From Paragordius varius (lineage: Eukaryota; Nematomorpha): a stretch of DNA of 64,000 nucleotides. How positions within the stretch are numbered: position 1 is the first letter of the stretch; the number at the start of each line of letters is the position of its first letter. The stretch covers positions 6,076,001 through 6,140,000 of the forward strand of contig OZ176057.1 in assembly GCA_964247055.1 (NCBI GenBank), in the 5' to 3' direction. Position numbers and translations under genes: made by a program. Below, piece after piece: positions 11,893-23,160 of the stretch. The notes beneath the pieces are model-generated. The model did no database searches, was not told where the DNA came from, and was given only the letters and a program-made list of their open reading frames with translations.

Positions 11893-12862
11893 TTATGGGC
11901 TGGGCTTATGTAAATCAAAGCAATTCTTTATTTTTTAATGGTTTTACTAAAACTGCAATATAAAGCTAAATTTGGGTTTTATATATGGAAGTAAACTGCT
12001 AATTTGTAAAGTAACCGCAAAAATTTATATTTAAAGTAGAATAGTTTGAAAGCAAATTTTTTTGTTAGGACGGTTAAAACTCTTAATCTGGGCTTTTTCG
12101 GGGAATGAGCTAATTTTATTACGGGTTTTGAACAATTTTGTTTGGATATACGATCTAATAATATTTTTTATACATTCAGAAACAAAAACTTGACAGAGAA
12201 CATAAAGACTCATCTCTCAATTTTATTTGACTACAAACTTCATTATTTCTGCAGTCTTTGATCATATGATTTTGGCTGATCGAAATTAAAAGCTCCTTGG
12301 GTTTTAATAATTTGTAAAGTAAAACCGCAAAATTTAAATTGAAAGCGATTTTTTTCTGCATTAGGACGCCTTTTCGGGACATTTCAGCTATTTTTTTACA
12401 GGGTTTGATTAATCTAGTTAAATATTTTAAGGCGAGTTTGTGGGTTAGGGTTATGTGGGGGTTCATTTAGAGTTTTGTTGTCACTTTTATATAAATAATT
12501 GCCGAATTATAAATAAACCGCAAAATAAATGTTATGCTATTATTTTCTAACCTCGAATCTAATAATATTTTTTATCATTTTTTATACATCAGAACAAAAC
12601 AAATTGATCAACTAGACATGAAATAAAACTAACTCACACAAGAATGAATATGAAACTAATGACTGAACTACACAAGAAAAACATACACAAGAATGAATAT
12701 GAAACAATCACAATGAATGAAGAACAATTTATATAATAAGATTCAATAAATGATGATAATGTTTGATATCTTGTTTTTTTAAAAAAAATTAAAAAATATA
12801 AATAAATATATATAACCCCCCCTCCCCCCAAAGGGCGAGAAAAAAAAATTAAAAAATATTCT

Positions 12863-12924
12863 AAGTCCAAAATTTTATTTTGAGCGTCCGGGAGTAAGAG
12901 TGCTCAAAATACAATTTTGGACTT
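12863..12924. repeat. Short inverted repeat (23-bp arms), unit A
   Basis: AAGTCCAAAATTTTATTTTG plus AGC pairs with GCTCAAAATACAATTTTGG plus ACTT, with one mismatch and a 16-bp loop. It lies 9 bp left of a larger foldback and may be a nested or terminal part of the same mobile element. It is also present at 39465-39526 and 58861-58922. Confidence 0.75.
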
Positions 12925-12933
12925 GGGGGCCTG

Positions 12934-13135
12934 CAACAAACTCTCATTTTACTTGTGGAGAGTTTTTGCGCCAACTCTCTAATGGGAGGAATAAATCCTC
13001 CTTAACACAAGTAAGGAAAACAACTCTTTCATTAACAAGAGCTGATTTTCCCCACCCTTGTAAAGGAGGATTTATTCCTCCCATTAGAGAGTCATTTGGC
13101 CCAAAAACTCTCCACAAGTATAATGAGAGTTTGTT
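12934..13135. mobile_element. Foldback (long inverted repeat) element, unit A
   Basis: Two arms of about 70 and 73 bp (12934-13003 and 13063-13135) are near-perfect reverse complements around a ~59-bp loop. They differ by single bases and one 3-bp insertion. The ends read CAACAAACTCTCAT and ATGAGAGTTTGTTG, and TG flanks both sides as a possible 2-bp target duplication. No protein is encoded. A MITE or foldback transposon remnant is the likeliest identity; the family is not recognised. Confidence 0.7.
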
Positions 13136-13139
13136 GTGC

Positions 13140-13560
13140 AATCATCCCCAATGAGCTCATTGAGTGCGTCTTGCCATCCATCAGCTCCAGGCACGATTTG
13201 CCTTCTCCCCATCGCCTTGTGTCAGGTATCGCCCAACAGATCTCTCCTCCCCAATGTGCCAAAGTCCATCAACACCTAAAAATTAAGATTACCTCGCAAT
13301 AAGTAGGTTCCTCTTCCTGTATCGCTCCATCAATCGTCCAGTCCCAAATCCCCAGCATTTGATCTGTCCAGGGCTTCTAGATTCCGCAATGTACGCTTTT
13401 CTCGCGGAGTTTATCCCATTACACCTAAATAATACATTTACCTCATAAAAAATTCCTTCGGTTCGATCCTTAATTCGCGTAACAATCCTTGGTTGATAGT
13501 CTTGATTCACGTCCCCATCCCTTGGTGCCATTGGAGAAGAAGGCCTAAAGCCTTCAAAAT
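13140..13560. other. GC-richer island of unknown origin, unit A
   Basis: Base composition is clearly less AT-rich than the surroundings. The minus strand holds an 80-codon ORF (13289-13531, starting MAPRDGDVNQ) with no family I recognise. Two similar 23-24 bp pieces on the minus strand (GAGGTAA...TTTAGGTGT) lie at 13421-13444 and 13272-13294. It abuts the foldback element, so it may be the body or cargo of the same mobile element or a fragment of an unidentified gene. It is identical in unit B, which is uninformative because that region is homogenised. Confidence 0.35.
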
Positions 13561-14275
13561 AGCTTTTTCAATCAGCATTTACATATAAATATTTTTCTGA
13601 TTGCAATCATAGGTGCTTAAACCACTCAATAAATCCATATATGTACTTTTGTTTTCCAAATTGCAAATTACATAAACTAACAATTTTGTGAACACTTAAG
13701 CTTGTCCTTAGATCTTCTTTTTAATTAATTTTGAATTTCTTTATTAGCTCAATTCTATTTTATATGCTCTCTTTATCTATTAAATCAGCGGAATTGGTTG
13801 GAATATGCTAATATATTTTATATGGGGTGCTATACAATTAATGTATTGCCTGCATAAATATGATATATTAAATTTTGCACATGGAATGCACAAGTTCATT
13901 TAATTCATCTGATTATCACTACGATTATACCGATGTCACTAGTCAATTCAAAGTTATTCCACAGAAATCTTAGCCCTCTTAATAATGAAAAAATATTTGG
14001 AAATTCTATTATCAAATACATAATAAATGGATATCATGTCATTTTACTTCAAAATTTTAAATTATTCCTAAGATGTGGAATATATAATTTTCCAGAACCA
14101 ATTACGCTAAAATATCGTTGAGCAAATCGCTGATTTTGGCTTACAAACTTGCACAGTATATTATATTATAAATTTAATTTAGGTTGACGTGTGCATAGAT
14201 GCTTTTGACAATTTGAGGAGGGTATATTATTAACTGTGCAAAATATATGTAATATTCCCCCTCACTGTAACACAG
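13561..14275. other. Spacer before the alkaline phosphatase fragment, unit A
   Basis: AT-rich with no alkaline phosphatase exon: neither the catalytic-serine exon nor the first metal-ligand exon is found. It contains AATGTATTGCC at 13840-13850, which also occurs in islands E0 and E1. The change from near-identity with unit B to several percent divergence falls between about 13950 (one substitution) and 14210. Confidence 0.6.
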
Positions 14276-17200
14276 GCTTGTTTGCCCACGATCACATGAG
14301 TTAAGTATCTAAAAAAGAGGCGATCAGTTCTGAACCGACTTTGCTTGAAATGGTCACCAAAGCAGTTGACATTTTATCCAAAGACGACGCGGGATATTTT
14401 TTATTGGTCGAAGGTATATATTATATATCGATATTTTTCATTTATATTCAAAAATGAAACCGTAATTCTGAAAATATAACTTTTGTACCTTTTTTAAATA
14501 TGTTGATTGTTTGATTTTTAAATATTTTTTTATCTTATTTGATGGTTTATTTTAATTCTTCAAGTAATAGCGTACACCAAACTGTGACTTATTAAATAAT
14601 AATTACAATACAAATTATCAACACATATTATCAAAAAATAAATAGGAACAAAACACAAAAAATTAATTTGGATATGAAATAAAACGGTTTCGGCTTAGAA
14701 GGAGCATATGTTTTTTATGGCCCTTTTTCTTAATTATTTAGATAAAGTTTTGCAACTATAATATTTTAAAATCGATTAATTATAAAATCAAATAAATTAT
14801 TGTTGATTTATCATAAACTAGTCACATTTTTTTGTCAAAATTTAGCCAAAATAAAATTATTTTACGACATTTAAATTTGGCCCCTAAAATTTCGGCTGTT
14901 TCAATTATCCAAAAAAATTTAAGATTTAAATTTCAATCTTGATTTTTAAACAGGAAGTCGCATAGATCACGCACATCATGAAGGGAAGGCCAGGCTAGCT
15001 TTGGAAGAAACGCTAGAATTGGAAAAAGTTGTTTCTTACCTTGTGGATCGAACTCAAAAATCAGCTGATCTGGATGGACAGCCTGATGAAGAAAATAAAA
15101 CAGCTGATGATGATTCTGAAACGTTAATTATAGTAACGGCTGACCATTCACACGTGTTTAATCTTGGGGGCTATCCGTTAAGAGGAAACCCTATTTTTGG
15201 TTAATATTTCTTAAAAAAATTTGCTTTATGTATCCTTAACCATATATTAATCACATATTTAATGGGATGATAATTAATAGTTAAAGGCATTAAAACTACC
15301 GATTTTGTTGAGATCAGTCCTTTTACTTTTTTTAAATTTTTTTAATATAATTCGAGTCATGTTTTTCATTTTTAATAAATATAAATAACTTTGATTTTCA
15401 ATTTTACCACATTATACAAAAACAATTGGTTAAAAGAACCCGAAATCAGAACCATTTGTTGGTGTAAGAGTTTAAATTATTTTGGGAAATAAATTCTTTG
15501 GTACGGAATGGAATACTTATAACATATGGTTATCTGTTAATCCTTCTAATAAAAATGTGATATTTGCTGTTTTTAACATATTAAAACGTTTTATTATAAT
15601 ATTTCCTAACAAAGAACCTTAAATTGACATTTCACAGGACATGCTTTTTTCTATTACCTTAAATTTTAGGTTTAAACCGAGAATATCTAACGCGGGAATT
15701 TGAATTATCTGATGTAGATGATCTGCCATATACACCGTTAACGTATGGGAACGGACCTGGCGGGCTAAACACTAAAATTTATAACCAAAGGCCCGATGTT
15801 AGAAACACAAAAATTGGTTTTTTACATCTATGAAGTTGTTTTGTAACTGCCATAATAATACAACAATCTTTATTTCAATTAAAATTTAATTTGAAACTAA
15901 AATTTTAATTGTAAGTTATAAAGACAAAACCTAAAAACACATATGTTTCTTACAAAGAGTTTTTTTGTGATAATATAACGTAAATCAAATGTAAATAAAT
16001 ACAGTATGCATTTTAATGGTTGCTTATTTCACAGCTCTATAGTTGGGGGCAATATCCACAAAAGTGTAACCAAATGTTGAATAAACTTTTATTTCTTTCT
16101 ATTGTGCCACTAATATACATTTCTATTTCTTAATCATAAAATTGAGGGTTAGAAAAGTATGGCTAAAAATAATTGTCTTTTAGCATTTATGATTTATCTT
16201 TATAATTTCAATTTTTGATGTTACAATTTTTATAAAATTTATACTTTAAAGGCCAAAACATACTAAAAGAGTTATTACACAGTTTTAAGATTTACTATGG
16301 TTGTCTTTTTTTAAAATAAACTATCAATTGGTATTTCAACATAATGGAAATTATTTAAAACATAAATTATAATAACTTAAAATCATTGAACTTAAAAAGA
16401 TCACTAAATTCAAATTTTCACTAAAATATATGCCGAATTTTACTTTGTGGAATTATAAATTTTATTAAATTTAGTAATAATAAATTTTTATCAGATGATC
16501 CCGATTATCAAGCTCAAGCGGCTATACCTTTAAGTGAGGAAAGCCATGGAGGCGAAGATGTGCCTGTATATGCAATAGGTATTTATAAAACAAAATTTTT
16601 ATTTAAACATTTTTATTTTTATAAAAGTTTTTTGGAAAAAAATATAAAAATATTTATAAAAATTTTTGAAAACTTTATTTAGATCGTTGGGTTACATATA
16701 TATAGAAAGTAAAAATTGAAATTATCCGGGTAATAGGTAAAAATGTAATGACAATTTTTATTTGAAAAACACCATACTTTTTAAAGTTAATTTACCCTAT
16801 AAAAATAATTTATGTAAAAAAATCTTTATCATTTAAATTTAACTTTTTTCATTTTAAACAATCAGTTTTACAAAATTGTTATCGTTTAGAAAAACTATTG
16901 TCTTTGTTGCTAAATAGCACATACAACAAAGGGCAGTATTATTGGCTTATAGTTATTTTTTAACTTTTTCTATCAAATAATTCTCTTTGCTGCATATGCT
17001 ATTTGGCAATAATAAATAGCTTTGCATCAATATATATACTTAATCATAGTGTATTTAAGTTTGGTCCTTTTAATTTCAATTTCATAATGTCTGTCAAATT
17101 TGGGGCTGTTTACATGTTTAAGGGACTACCTTATTTGTTTTTTGCAATTTTAAACATTAAATTTAAAAAGTATGGCTGTCTTTTAAAAAAAGAAACATAT

Positions 17201-17374
17201 TTAGGTTTTGTCCGTATAATTTATTTTTACTGTACTTATATTCGAATACGATATTGCTTAGGACCAAATGCTCATTTGTTTAGTGGAACGTTTGAACAAC
17301 ATTACATAAATCACGCCATGTCGTATGCCAGCTGTGTTGGTCCTTACATCCACGAAAAACATTGCTCAAAATAA
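14276..17374 (+). pseudogene. Alkaline phosphatase, 3' half, copy A (5' truncated, one stop)
   Basis: Five exons of a metazoan alkaline phosphatase: 14276-14413, 14954-15199, 15670-15816, 16495-16578 and 17262-17374, all with AG/GT borders and compatible phases. They keep the metal-site motifs RIDHAHHEG, VTADHSHVF and SHGGEDVPVYA. The family hydrolyses phosphomonoesters at a di-zinc/Mg site, usually outside the cell. The N-terminal half, with the catalytic serine and first Asp ligand, is absent. A TAA at 14302-14304 in exon 1 replaces TAC (Tyr) of copy B. Exons 2-5 remain open and differ from B mostly by synonymous changes, so decay looks recent. Exon 2 has five more codons than B. The C-terminus ends HEKHCSK without a clear GPI-type tail. 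Confidence 0.85.
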
Positions 17375-17494
17375 TTTATTTTACTTTTTTTATAATGTTT
17401 TATTTTTTCCAAACACACCAAAATTATAAATTTCTTAGCTTTTTTGTGCCATATAGTTTATATAAATCAATATATCATTTATTAAAATATTATG

Positions 17495-17500
17495 AATAAA
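17495..17500 (+). terminator. Poly(A) signal of alkaline phosphatase copy A
   Basis: AATAAA 121 bp after the stop codon, conserved in unit B. It lies between two convergent genes. Confidence 0.5.
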
Positions 17501-17731
17501 TTGCAAAAGTGTTATATTTGGGTAACAATTGTAGTTAATCATTACATTCAATTCTTTGGCAAAAGAATTTTAGTGTCTATTACATATAATATAAGATCAT
17601 AGAATATTGTAAAATATGATTTGTAGTCAAATAGCTGTTTAATATAGCAAAACAATAAAAGTCTTTAAGGATTGCGTAATCTTAACCAATAAAACATTAG
17701 TTTACAAATATCATATGCGTATGAAATGGCT

Positions 17732-17737
17732 TTTATT
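17732..17737 (-). terminator. Poly(A) signal of Lys-rich gene copy A
   Basis: TTTATT on the plus strand (AATAAA on the minus strand), about 100 bp past the stop of the minus-strand gene; conserved at the same place in unit B. Confidence 0.5.
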
Positions 17738-17834
17738 TTACATAGATAGTTATATGCTTTAAGTAAACGCTTAAAAAGTATAAATTCCAATCAAATCTTA
17801 AGGACTAGACACGTCCTAGAAACAAAGTTAGCAA

Positions 17835-18791
17835 CTATTTTTTGCCCTTTTTTTTATTATCAGGCGATGATCCTTTATCTTTTTTCTTTTGTTTGTCTTT
17901 GGAATCACTTGCGGGTGCCGGAGATTGTGATTCATCCCGTTTTCCACTTTTAGAGGACTTATCTTTTTTGGTGCCTGACGAGAGGGATTTGGTCAAATCT
18001 TTCGTTTTACTTGATTTTTTGTCTGTTGTCCCGGCGGCACTAATTTTAACACCACTTTCTTTTTTCTTGGCTTTTTTGTCTAAATTTGAATACATGTTTG
18101 ATTACAAAGCAGGGAAAACGATTTTGGGAAATAGGATATAAAATATTACTGTTTTTAATCAACACATTAAACCAAAAAATAAAACTAAAAAAATTTTTTC
18201 TCAAAACAATTATCTAAAGAAAATTTCTTTGGACGAGGTGTGTCAACACAAATGGCTCCTTTAGCCCGAATTCTTGGATAGAAAATTTAAACGGGCCGCA
18301 TTCACAAAATATGTGGCATTAAAAAATATTTTACTACAAACATAAACTGTAATGAATTAACATTTAATAGTTCATTGCCGAATTTCGGAAAGATTTTAGT
18401 CAGATTGTTTGAGAAAATCAATTCACTTTGATTTCGTAAAATTTTCTATCTTAAATTTCAGCGCAGTGTGTTGAACATCCTTAGAATTAACTTGGTCAAT
18501 CTAAAATTAATTAATCTACTAAACTAAAATCTTTGTATCAACACAAAAAATATTAAATTAAAAATAATCCATGTAAATTTAAGTCCATACCATCAATGTC
18601 ATGTTTTGAAGAGCTTTTTTTGGAGGTTCCCTTTTCATCGCCTCTACTCTTTGATTTGTGATGACTGCTTCCTTTTTTACGCTTTTTTTCATCCTCGGAA
18701 TAATCACGAGATTCATTAGGTGGCGTGTTTAATTCTGGGGTCGTCGTACTACCTCCTGGACTGCTTGAAGGGACGGGCTGATAACCAGGAC
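17835..18791 (-). pseudogene. Lys/Ser-rich protein gene, copy A (first exon lost)
   Basis: Two minus-strand exons, 18591-18791 and 17835-18079. They splice through CCCTAG|GT, ATG|GTATG and TTTAG|AC, and end at a stop 17835-17837. They encode a basic, low-complexity tail (SSSPGG, TPELNTPP, KKRKKGSSHHKSK, then many KK/SK pairs, ending KKKGKK), probably disordered. Compared with copy B, exon sizes differ only by whole codons (201 versus 195 bp; 245 in both), which supports a coding past. The first exon of copy B, with its ATG, has no counterpart here: about 300 bp are missing near 19527-19563. No other start joined in frame is evident. Function unknown. Confidence 0.7.
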
Positions 18792-20916
18792 CTAGGGCAA
18801 AAGCAATTTGATTTTTATACTTGAACAAATTTTTTGGAATAAATTTGCTAAATTTCTGCTAGAGTTTTCAAAATTTTAGGTTAGATTATATTTTTTTCAT
18901 ACTTTAAGTTTAGCCGATTATTACTAACATTTGAAATAAAATAATATTATATTAAGCATAAATCCACTCCTTACATCTGTCGTGATCGAGTTTTTGAATA
19001 AATTAAATTGCTATATAATGGACTTTAATATTGATTTTGATTTGCAAAAACCGTTTAGCAACTGAAAGTAATTCGAGCAAAAAATGTGCATGGAAAATCA
19101 CTACGATACCCTTAATAGAACCGTGGCTTTAATTTTCAACAGTGTTCCAAAAAATTTAACAGATTTATTAATCTAAAAAATATTTGTAATCTTGATTTAT
19201 GATTTGTGCGAATAACATATTATACAAGCAAAAACCAAAATTTAATAAAACAATCATCAACTCTAAAATTGTCAAGACCAAAATCATTTTGTTTGGAATA
19301 GTTTATGTATGATAATTCTATTATTAACATTCTTTATGATACAATTAGCCATATACTCGTTGGATTTATATATAGCTGTAAAAAACCAATGGCGATTTTA
19401 CAATTTAACATCATATTTTTAAATATATATACCACCATATTTACCCGCAAGATAAAAACAGATTCGATAATATGTAATCAAAAACGATAAATAGTAATAA
19501 AATATTAAATCTTTAAAGTTATTAAATGAAATGACTAGATAATTTTATACAAAATATATTTAAAGGGATTTAATTAGAAATGTTGGTTTGTTAAGGAAGT
19601 GAATTAGACAAATACATATGTGAAATATTTATCAGAAAAATCGTTACATATACAGTAAATATTAAAAAATAAACGGAAAATACGTTATAAAATATAAAAA
19701 CTATTTTTTTTCAAATGGCAACCATATTTGCAAACTTAAAAGATTTTTGAAAAAATTTTAAACATTTTCAATTGCAAAATAAGGGGTAGATATATTGATT
19801 GTCATTAAAGTTTACAAAGGTTAAAATTGTAAAAACAAAAATAACATTTATATTTGCTACATACTGCAAGATCCAAATATTACGCTTAACTTCCATATTT
19901 GATACGGAATCAGGCCCACATTTGCTATTCGAATAAAGTTGAAGTTTTAGTTTGTTCAATTCGTGAATCCATTGAAAACTGTAAAATATTTTCAACTAAA
20001 CGCATTCTAAAAGCCATAACTTTTTCGAAACAAAGTAAACATATAATGAACCATTCTGCCCGAAAGATAAATTTTGTATTGTGAAGCAAATTTTTGAATT
20101 TATGTATGTATGAATACCACCTGGCATAAAAGAAATTAATTTGGATTAAAAAATTTGGACTTGAATAAAATTAGCTTATATCGTTAATGTTGATTTTTAA
20201 ATATAATTTATGTAGTATAACATGCAAAAATATTTTTGTCTCCAATAAAGATGAGAATATAAATAAATTTTTTTAATATGGATATTTTATATTTAAATTG
20301 TATTGATGCCTCTTATATATCACATCATGGGTAATTATATCGTAAAGGTCTGATAACTCATTGTAATCATATATATATATATATATAAATATGGGTAAAT
20401 ATTATTATCATTTCAAGGTTATTTGCTTACTAATATGAATCACTATTATACCAAAATAAAATAATAAAAGCTTTAAATTAATTATATACTCATAAAAGTA
20501 TATAATATATATATATATATATAGACAAGTTGACCAGATTCTCATTTCTTATTCTTTTTTATATATATTGAGAGTATTAACACCAATATTAACAATCCTT
20601 AGAAATAAAATATTTTGACCTAAATTATAATACTTTATTGCTTTACAAGTCTTCTTTTTAACCTAAAACAATTGCGATTTTTTACATAGAACTGAACAAC
20701 TTTTAATTGTTCTACTACTATTATCTAAAAAATTTATTATAAACCATTTCAAATTAAGATTTTGTGATAAAAATACTATATCATAACCAATTTTTTGGTT
20801 TCATAAATGGTTTTGTTAGGAATCATATCCTGGATTGATAAAATTATTTTTTTGTATTTGTATATAAGCGATTTTATAGTGATTTTAATTAAATTTAAAT
20901 GTAAAACAACATCGGA
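18792..20916. other. Intergenic DNA upstream of the Lys-rich gene, unit A
   Basis: AT-rich with no supported gene. Lacks two things present in unit B: the ~550-bp inverted-repeat element and the first exon of the Lys-rich gene. A minus-strand stretch near 19930-20090 (LCFEKVMAFRM...) is open in both units, but the reading differs by a stop here and I do not claim an exon. TA microsatellites lie at 20369-20387 and 20506-20522. Confidence 0.6.
20369..20387. repeat. (AT)n microsatellite
   Basis: Nine AT dinucleotides plus one base; different length in unit B. Confidence 0.9.
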
Positions 20917-21018
20917 TGTTCTTAGCCTGTTTCGCAGCCCGAGGAAGTCCTGTTTTTTTAGATAAATGAACCATCTCGAATGTCTAACCTAACCCTAGCT
21001 TACAAAGTCGAGAGCCTT
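20917..21018 (-). mobile_element. Dispersed hairpin/telomere-like element, unit A copy 1
   Basis: Diverged minus-orientation copy. It keeps CGCAGCCCGAGGAAGTCC, ATGAACCA and CTAACCCTAGC, but the central GAAGTCC/GGACTTC hairpin is damaged. The family is described at 48755-48870. Confidence 0.65.
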
Positions 21019-21725
21019 ATTCCGCATAAAAATTCTATGAATCTTATTTGACGCCAAAAACATATAAATAAATCTTGCACATATATTAATGATTAAATAT
21101 AATTTTTTTATTTAACATTTTATTCTTGACACCATGTAACTTAGAGCAATGCACAATTTTTCCTGCAGAAACCTAAAATTTTTAATAATTAAAACTTAAA
21201 ATGCCAAAAAAAGAAAAATTTTTTGAATATAGCTATGTTTATCATTAATTTCCTATTTTTAAATTTAAGTGGTCTAGTTTGGACAAAGCATTCCAGTTTT
21301 AAATAGTAATTAATTTTTAAATTTTAAAAAAACATTTAAAAATAATATAAGATTTGTTGGAAAAGTTTTATTAATTTGAAAATCAATCAAATAAATAACT
21401 GATAAAATCAATATGGAATTAGCAGAATACTTGCCAATAATTTGTAGCCAAATTTTCATTAAAGTAGATAAAAATTATATAACTTTGCCTAAACTATATA
21501 ATATATATATTAAGATTTGGATAATAAAAATTAAATGTAAACATTATGTAATTTTTGTAATTCTTTCTAGCTTTATGTATCCAATGCTCTTTACACCGAT
21601 CTCTAATTATTTCCTAAACAAATTCAACATATGTTACTTACCTCTCTATTATTAATAAATTTAAATTGATATTTTTATATTTAAGTACATAATTATCCAT
21701 AAATATAAGGTATAAGTAAAAAGAA
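21019..21725. other. Spacer between dispersed elements, unit A
   Basis: AT-rich. An 80-codon ORF at 21413-21655 has a counterpart in unit B, but nearly all differences change amino acids, so it is not under protein-level constraint. Confidence 0.55.
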
Positions 21726-21841
21726 AATGCGTGGGTCTCGGCCTGCTACGCAGCCCGAGGAAGTCCTGCGGACTTCTTTAAGGAAATGAACCAACTCCAA
21801 TCCCTCACCCTAACCCTAGCCCACAAACTCGAAACCTTACA
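21726..21841 (-). mobile_element. Dispersed hairpin/telomere-like element, unit A copy 2
   Basis: Well preserved minus-orientation copy: GGGTCTCGGCCTGC, GAAGTCCTGCGGACTTC hairpin, and CTCACCCTAACCCTAGCCC (three telomere-like hexamers on the other strand). The family is described at 48755-48870. Confidence 0.75.
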
Positions 21842-23138
21842 GTGTCATATTTTAAACTAAGGATTGAAATAATTTACATTTTTTAACCATATAACCAAAT
21901 ATTTTTATTGGTTTTTTAAATCGTAGTAAAGAATATGAAATGCCTATTACATTCAGCTTCAAAACGGGAACTAATTATTAAAAAAGTTGAGGAATTTAAT
22001 GATATTTTAATCCGACATTGATATCGTATTTTAGTTTGTTCATGTTATTGTCGTGTGGTTATACATAATTATTAAATGAAGAAACTCTTTTGATTCATTT
22101 TTAAAAGATTAGTTGATATTTAAACTAAACTGTTGATTACTGCTTATTTCTAAAGAAATTTTTGCATGAACGATGGGAATTTAATATTGCAAGCTTAGAA
22201 AGTTGTGGGATAAATAATCCATTTTAATTTCAAATATTGTTAGGATTCAACCATTTCTCAATTAAGAATTATTACACTTTTAAAGGTTATTAACTGTTAA
22301 GTTAGCAATTCCCAGATATTTCGTATCGTTCTATGGTATAAAAAAAGTTTAAATTTAGTTTTAATACAGATAACTCTTAATGAAAAACACATTTTCAGCT
22401 TTCTGTTTAAAAAACTGAAACCAAACTTCTTACCTTAACCCTTATCCCCACAGGACATAACTTATTTTCAATCTTATTTACATATTTTATTAATTGAATT
22501 AAAACAGAATAATAACTTATATTTGATTGATTCCCATTTTAAAATTAATATATATATTATCATCATATATTGGTAATTATCGTAAGCACACTTTAAATAT
22601 CTTTTACCTAAATAAACTATCTGTGATGATTGATTTTAATGAAATGGAAATCCAAAAGAATCAGAGCTCTTTTTGTTGAAAGCTTATTATATTGATGTAT
22701 TTGATTTTAACATTAATTTGATATTAGATGATTGCACAAGGCATAAAATTAAAATAATTATAAATCTTTAAGATAATAATCTTTCTTAAAAAACATTCTG
22801 CTTTATAAGAGAAAAAAGATCTAAGATCTCTAAATTATGAACCAATATATTAATCAAATTACACAGGTTAAAACTTAAATACCTCTATTAAAAATTGTTA
22901 TTTTAATATTGAAACAAATTAGACTAATTAATTAATTAATTTTTGATGATATTAGCCATTTGTGTAATCAAACATTTAAGTAAGAAAATAAATTTAAATT
23001 TATCATTTATTATTAATAGAGAGAGATTGTTAAAATATTATTGCAATATTTTTTTAAAACATATTTTTCTCCGAATTTTATTTACATTCTTTATAGGCGC
23101 CAGCCAAATAACATTATTGTAATAATGAAAAAAGATTT
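21842..23138. other. Non-genic DNA, unit A
   Basis: AT-rich, no gene or RNA recognised. It aligns to unit B with many small indels. Confidence 0.55.
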
Positions 23139-23158
23139 GATGGATGGATGGATGGATG
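23139..23158. repeat. (GATG)n microsatellite
   Basis: Five copies of GATG; shorter, and preceded by a TA run, in unit B. Confidence 0.9.
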
Positions 23159-23160
23159 CT

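Larger units (their letters stand above)
11721..12862. other. Non-genic spacer after the arrays, unit A
   Basis: AT-rich, no recognisable gene. It contains the start of island E2 and a deletion junction near 11886, both listed separately. There is a weak partial match to the dispersed telomere-like element at about 12430-12466 (GAGTTTGTGGGTTAGGG), two copies of ACACAAGAATGAATATGAAAC near 12637 and 12688, and a C7-T-C6 tract at 12816-12829 flanked by A-rich direct repeats. Short ORFs here are identical in unit B only because the whole stretch was recently homogenised. Confidence 0.6.

Noticed and set aside
12031-13302. Cluster of short ORFs (12031-12870, 12900-13154, 12944-13141, 13096-13302) and their unit B twins
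   Set aside because: Several lie on inverted repeats or C/A-rich tracts, overlap one another on both strands, and show no family resemblance.
13272-13444. Two 17-nt GT...AG segments that look like tiny introns in the minus-strand ORF of the GC-richer island
   Set aside because: Removing either one brings an immediate stop (GTG TAA or TGT TGA), whereas the unspliced frame is open across the first; they are more likely a small internal repeat.
13460-13469. GGTTCGATCC, resembling a tRNA B box
   Set aside because: No A box or cloverleaf at the right distance on either strand.
17003-17374. 123-codon ORF starting in the last phosphatase intron
   Set aside because: Only its last part (from 17262) is exon; the rest is intron, not conserved in reading with unit B.
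17842-18141. Plus-strand ORF opposite the Lys-rich exon (also 44418-44684)
   Set aside because: It is the antisense shadow of the minus-strand exon, whose splice sites and codon-sized indels identify the true strand.
21413-21655. 80-codon ORF with a counterpart at 48454-48684 and 59390-59620
   Set aside because: About nine of eleven differences between A and B change the amino acid, the start is not conserved, and it is extremely AT-rich.
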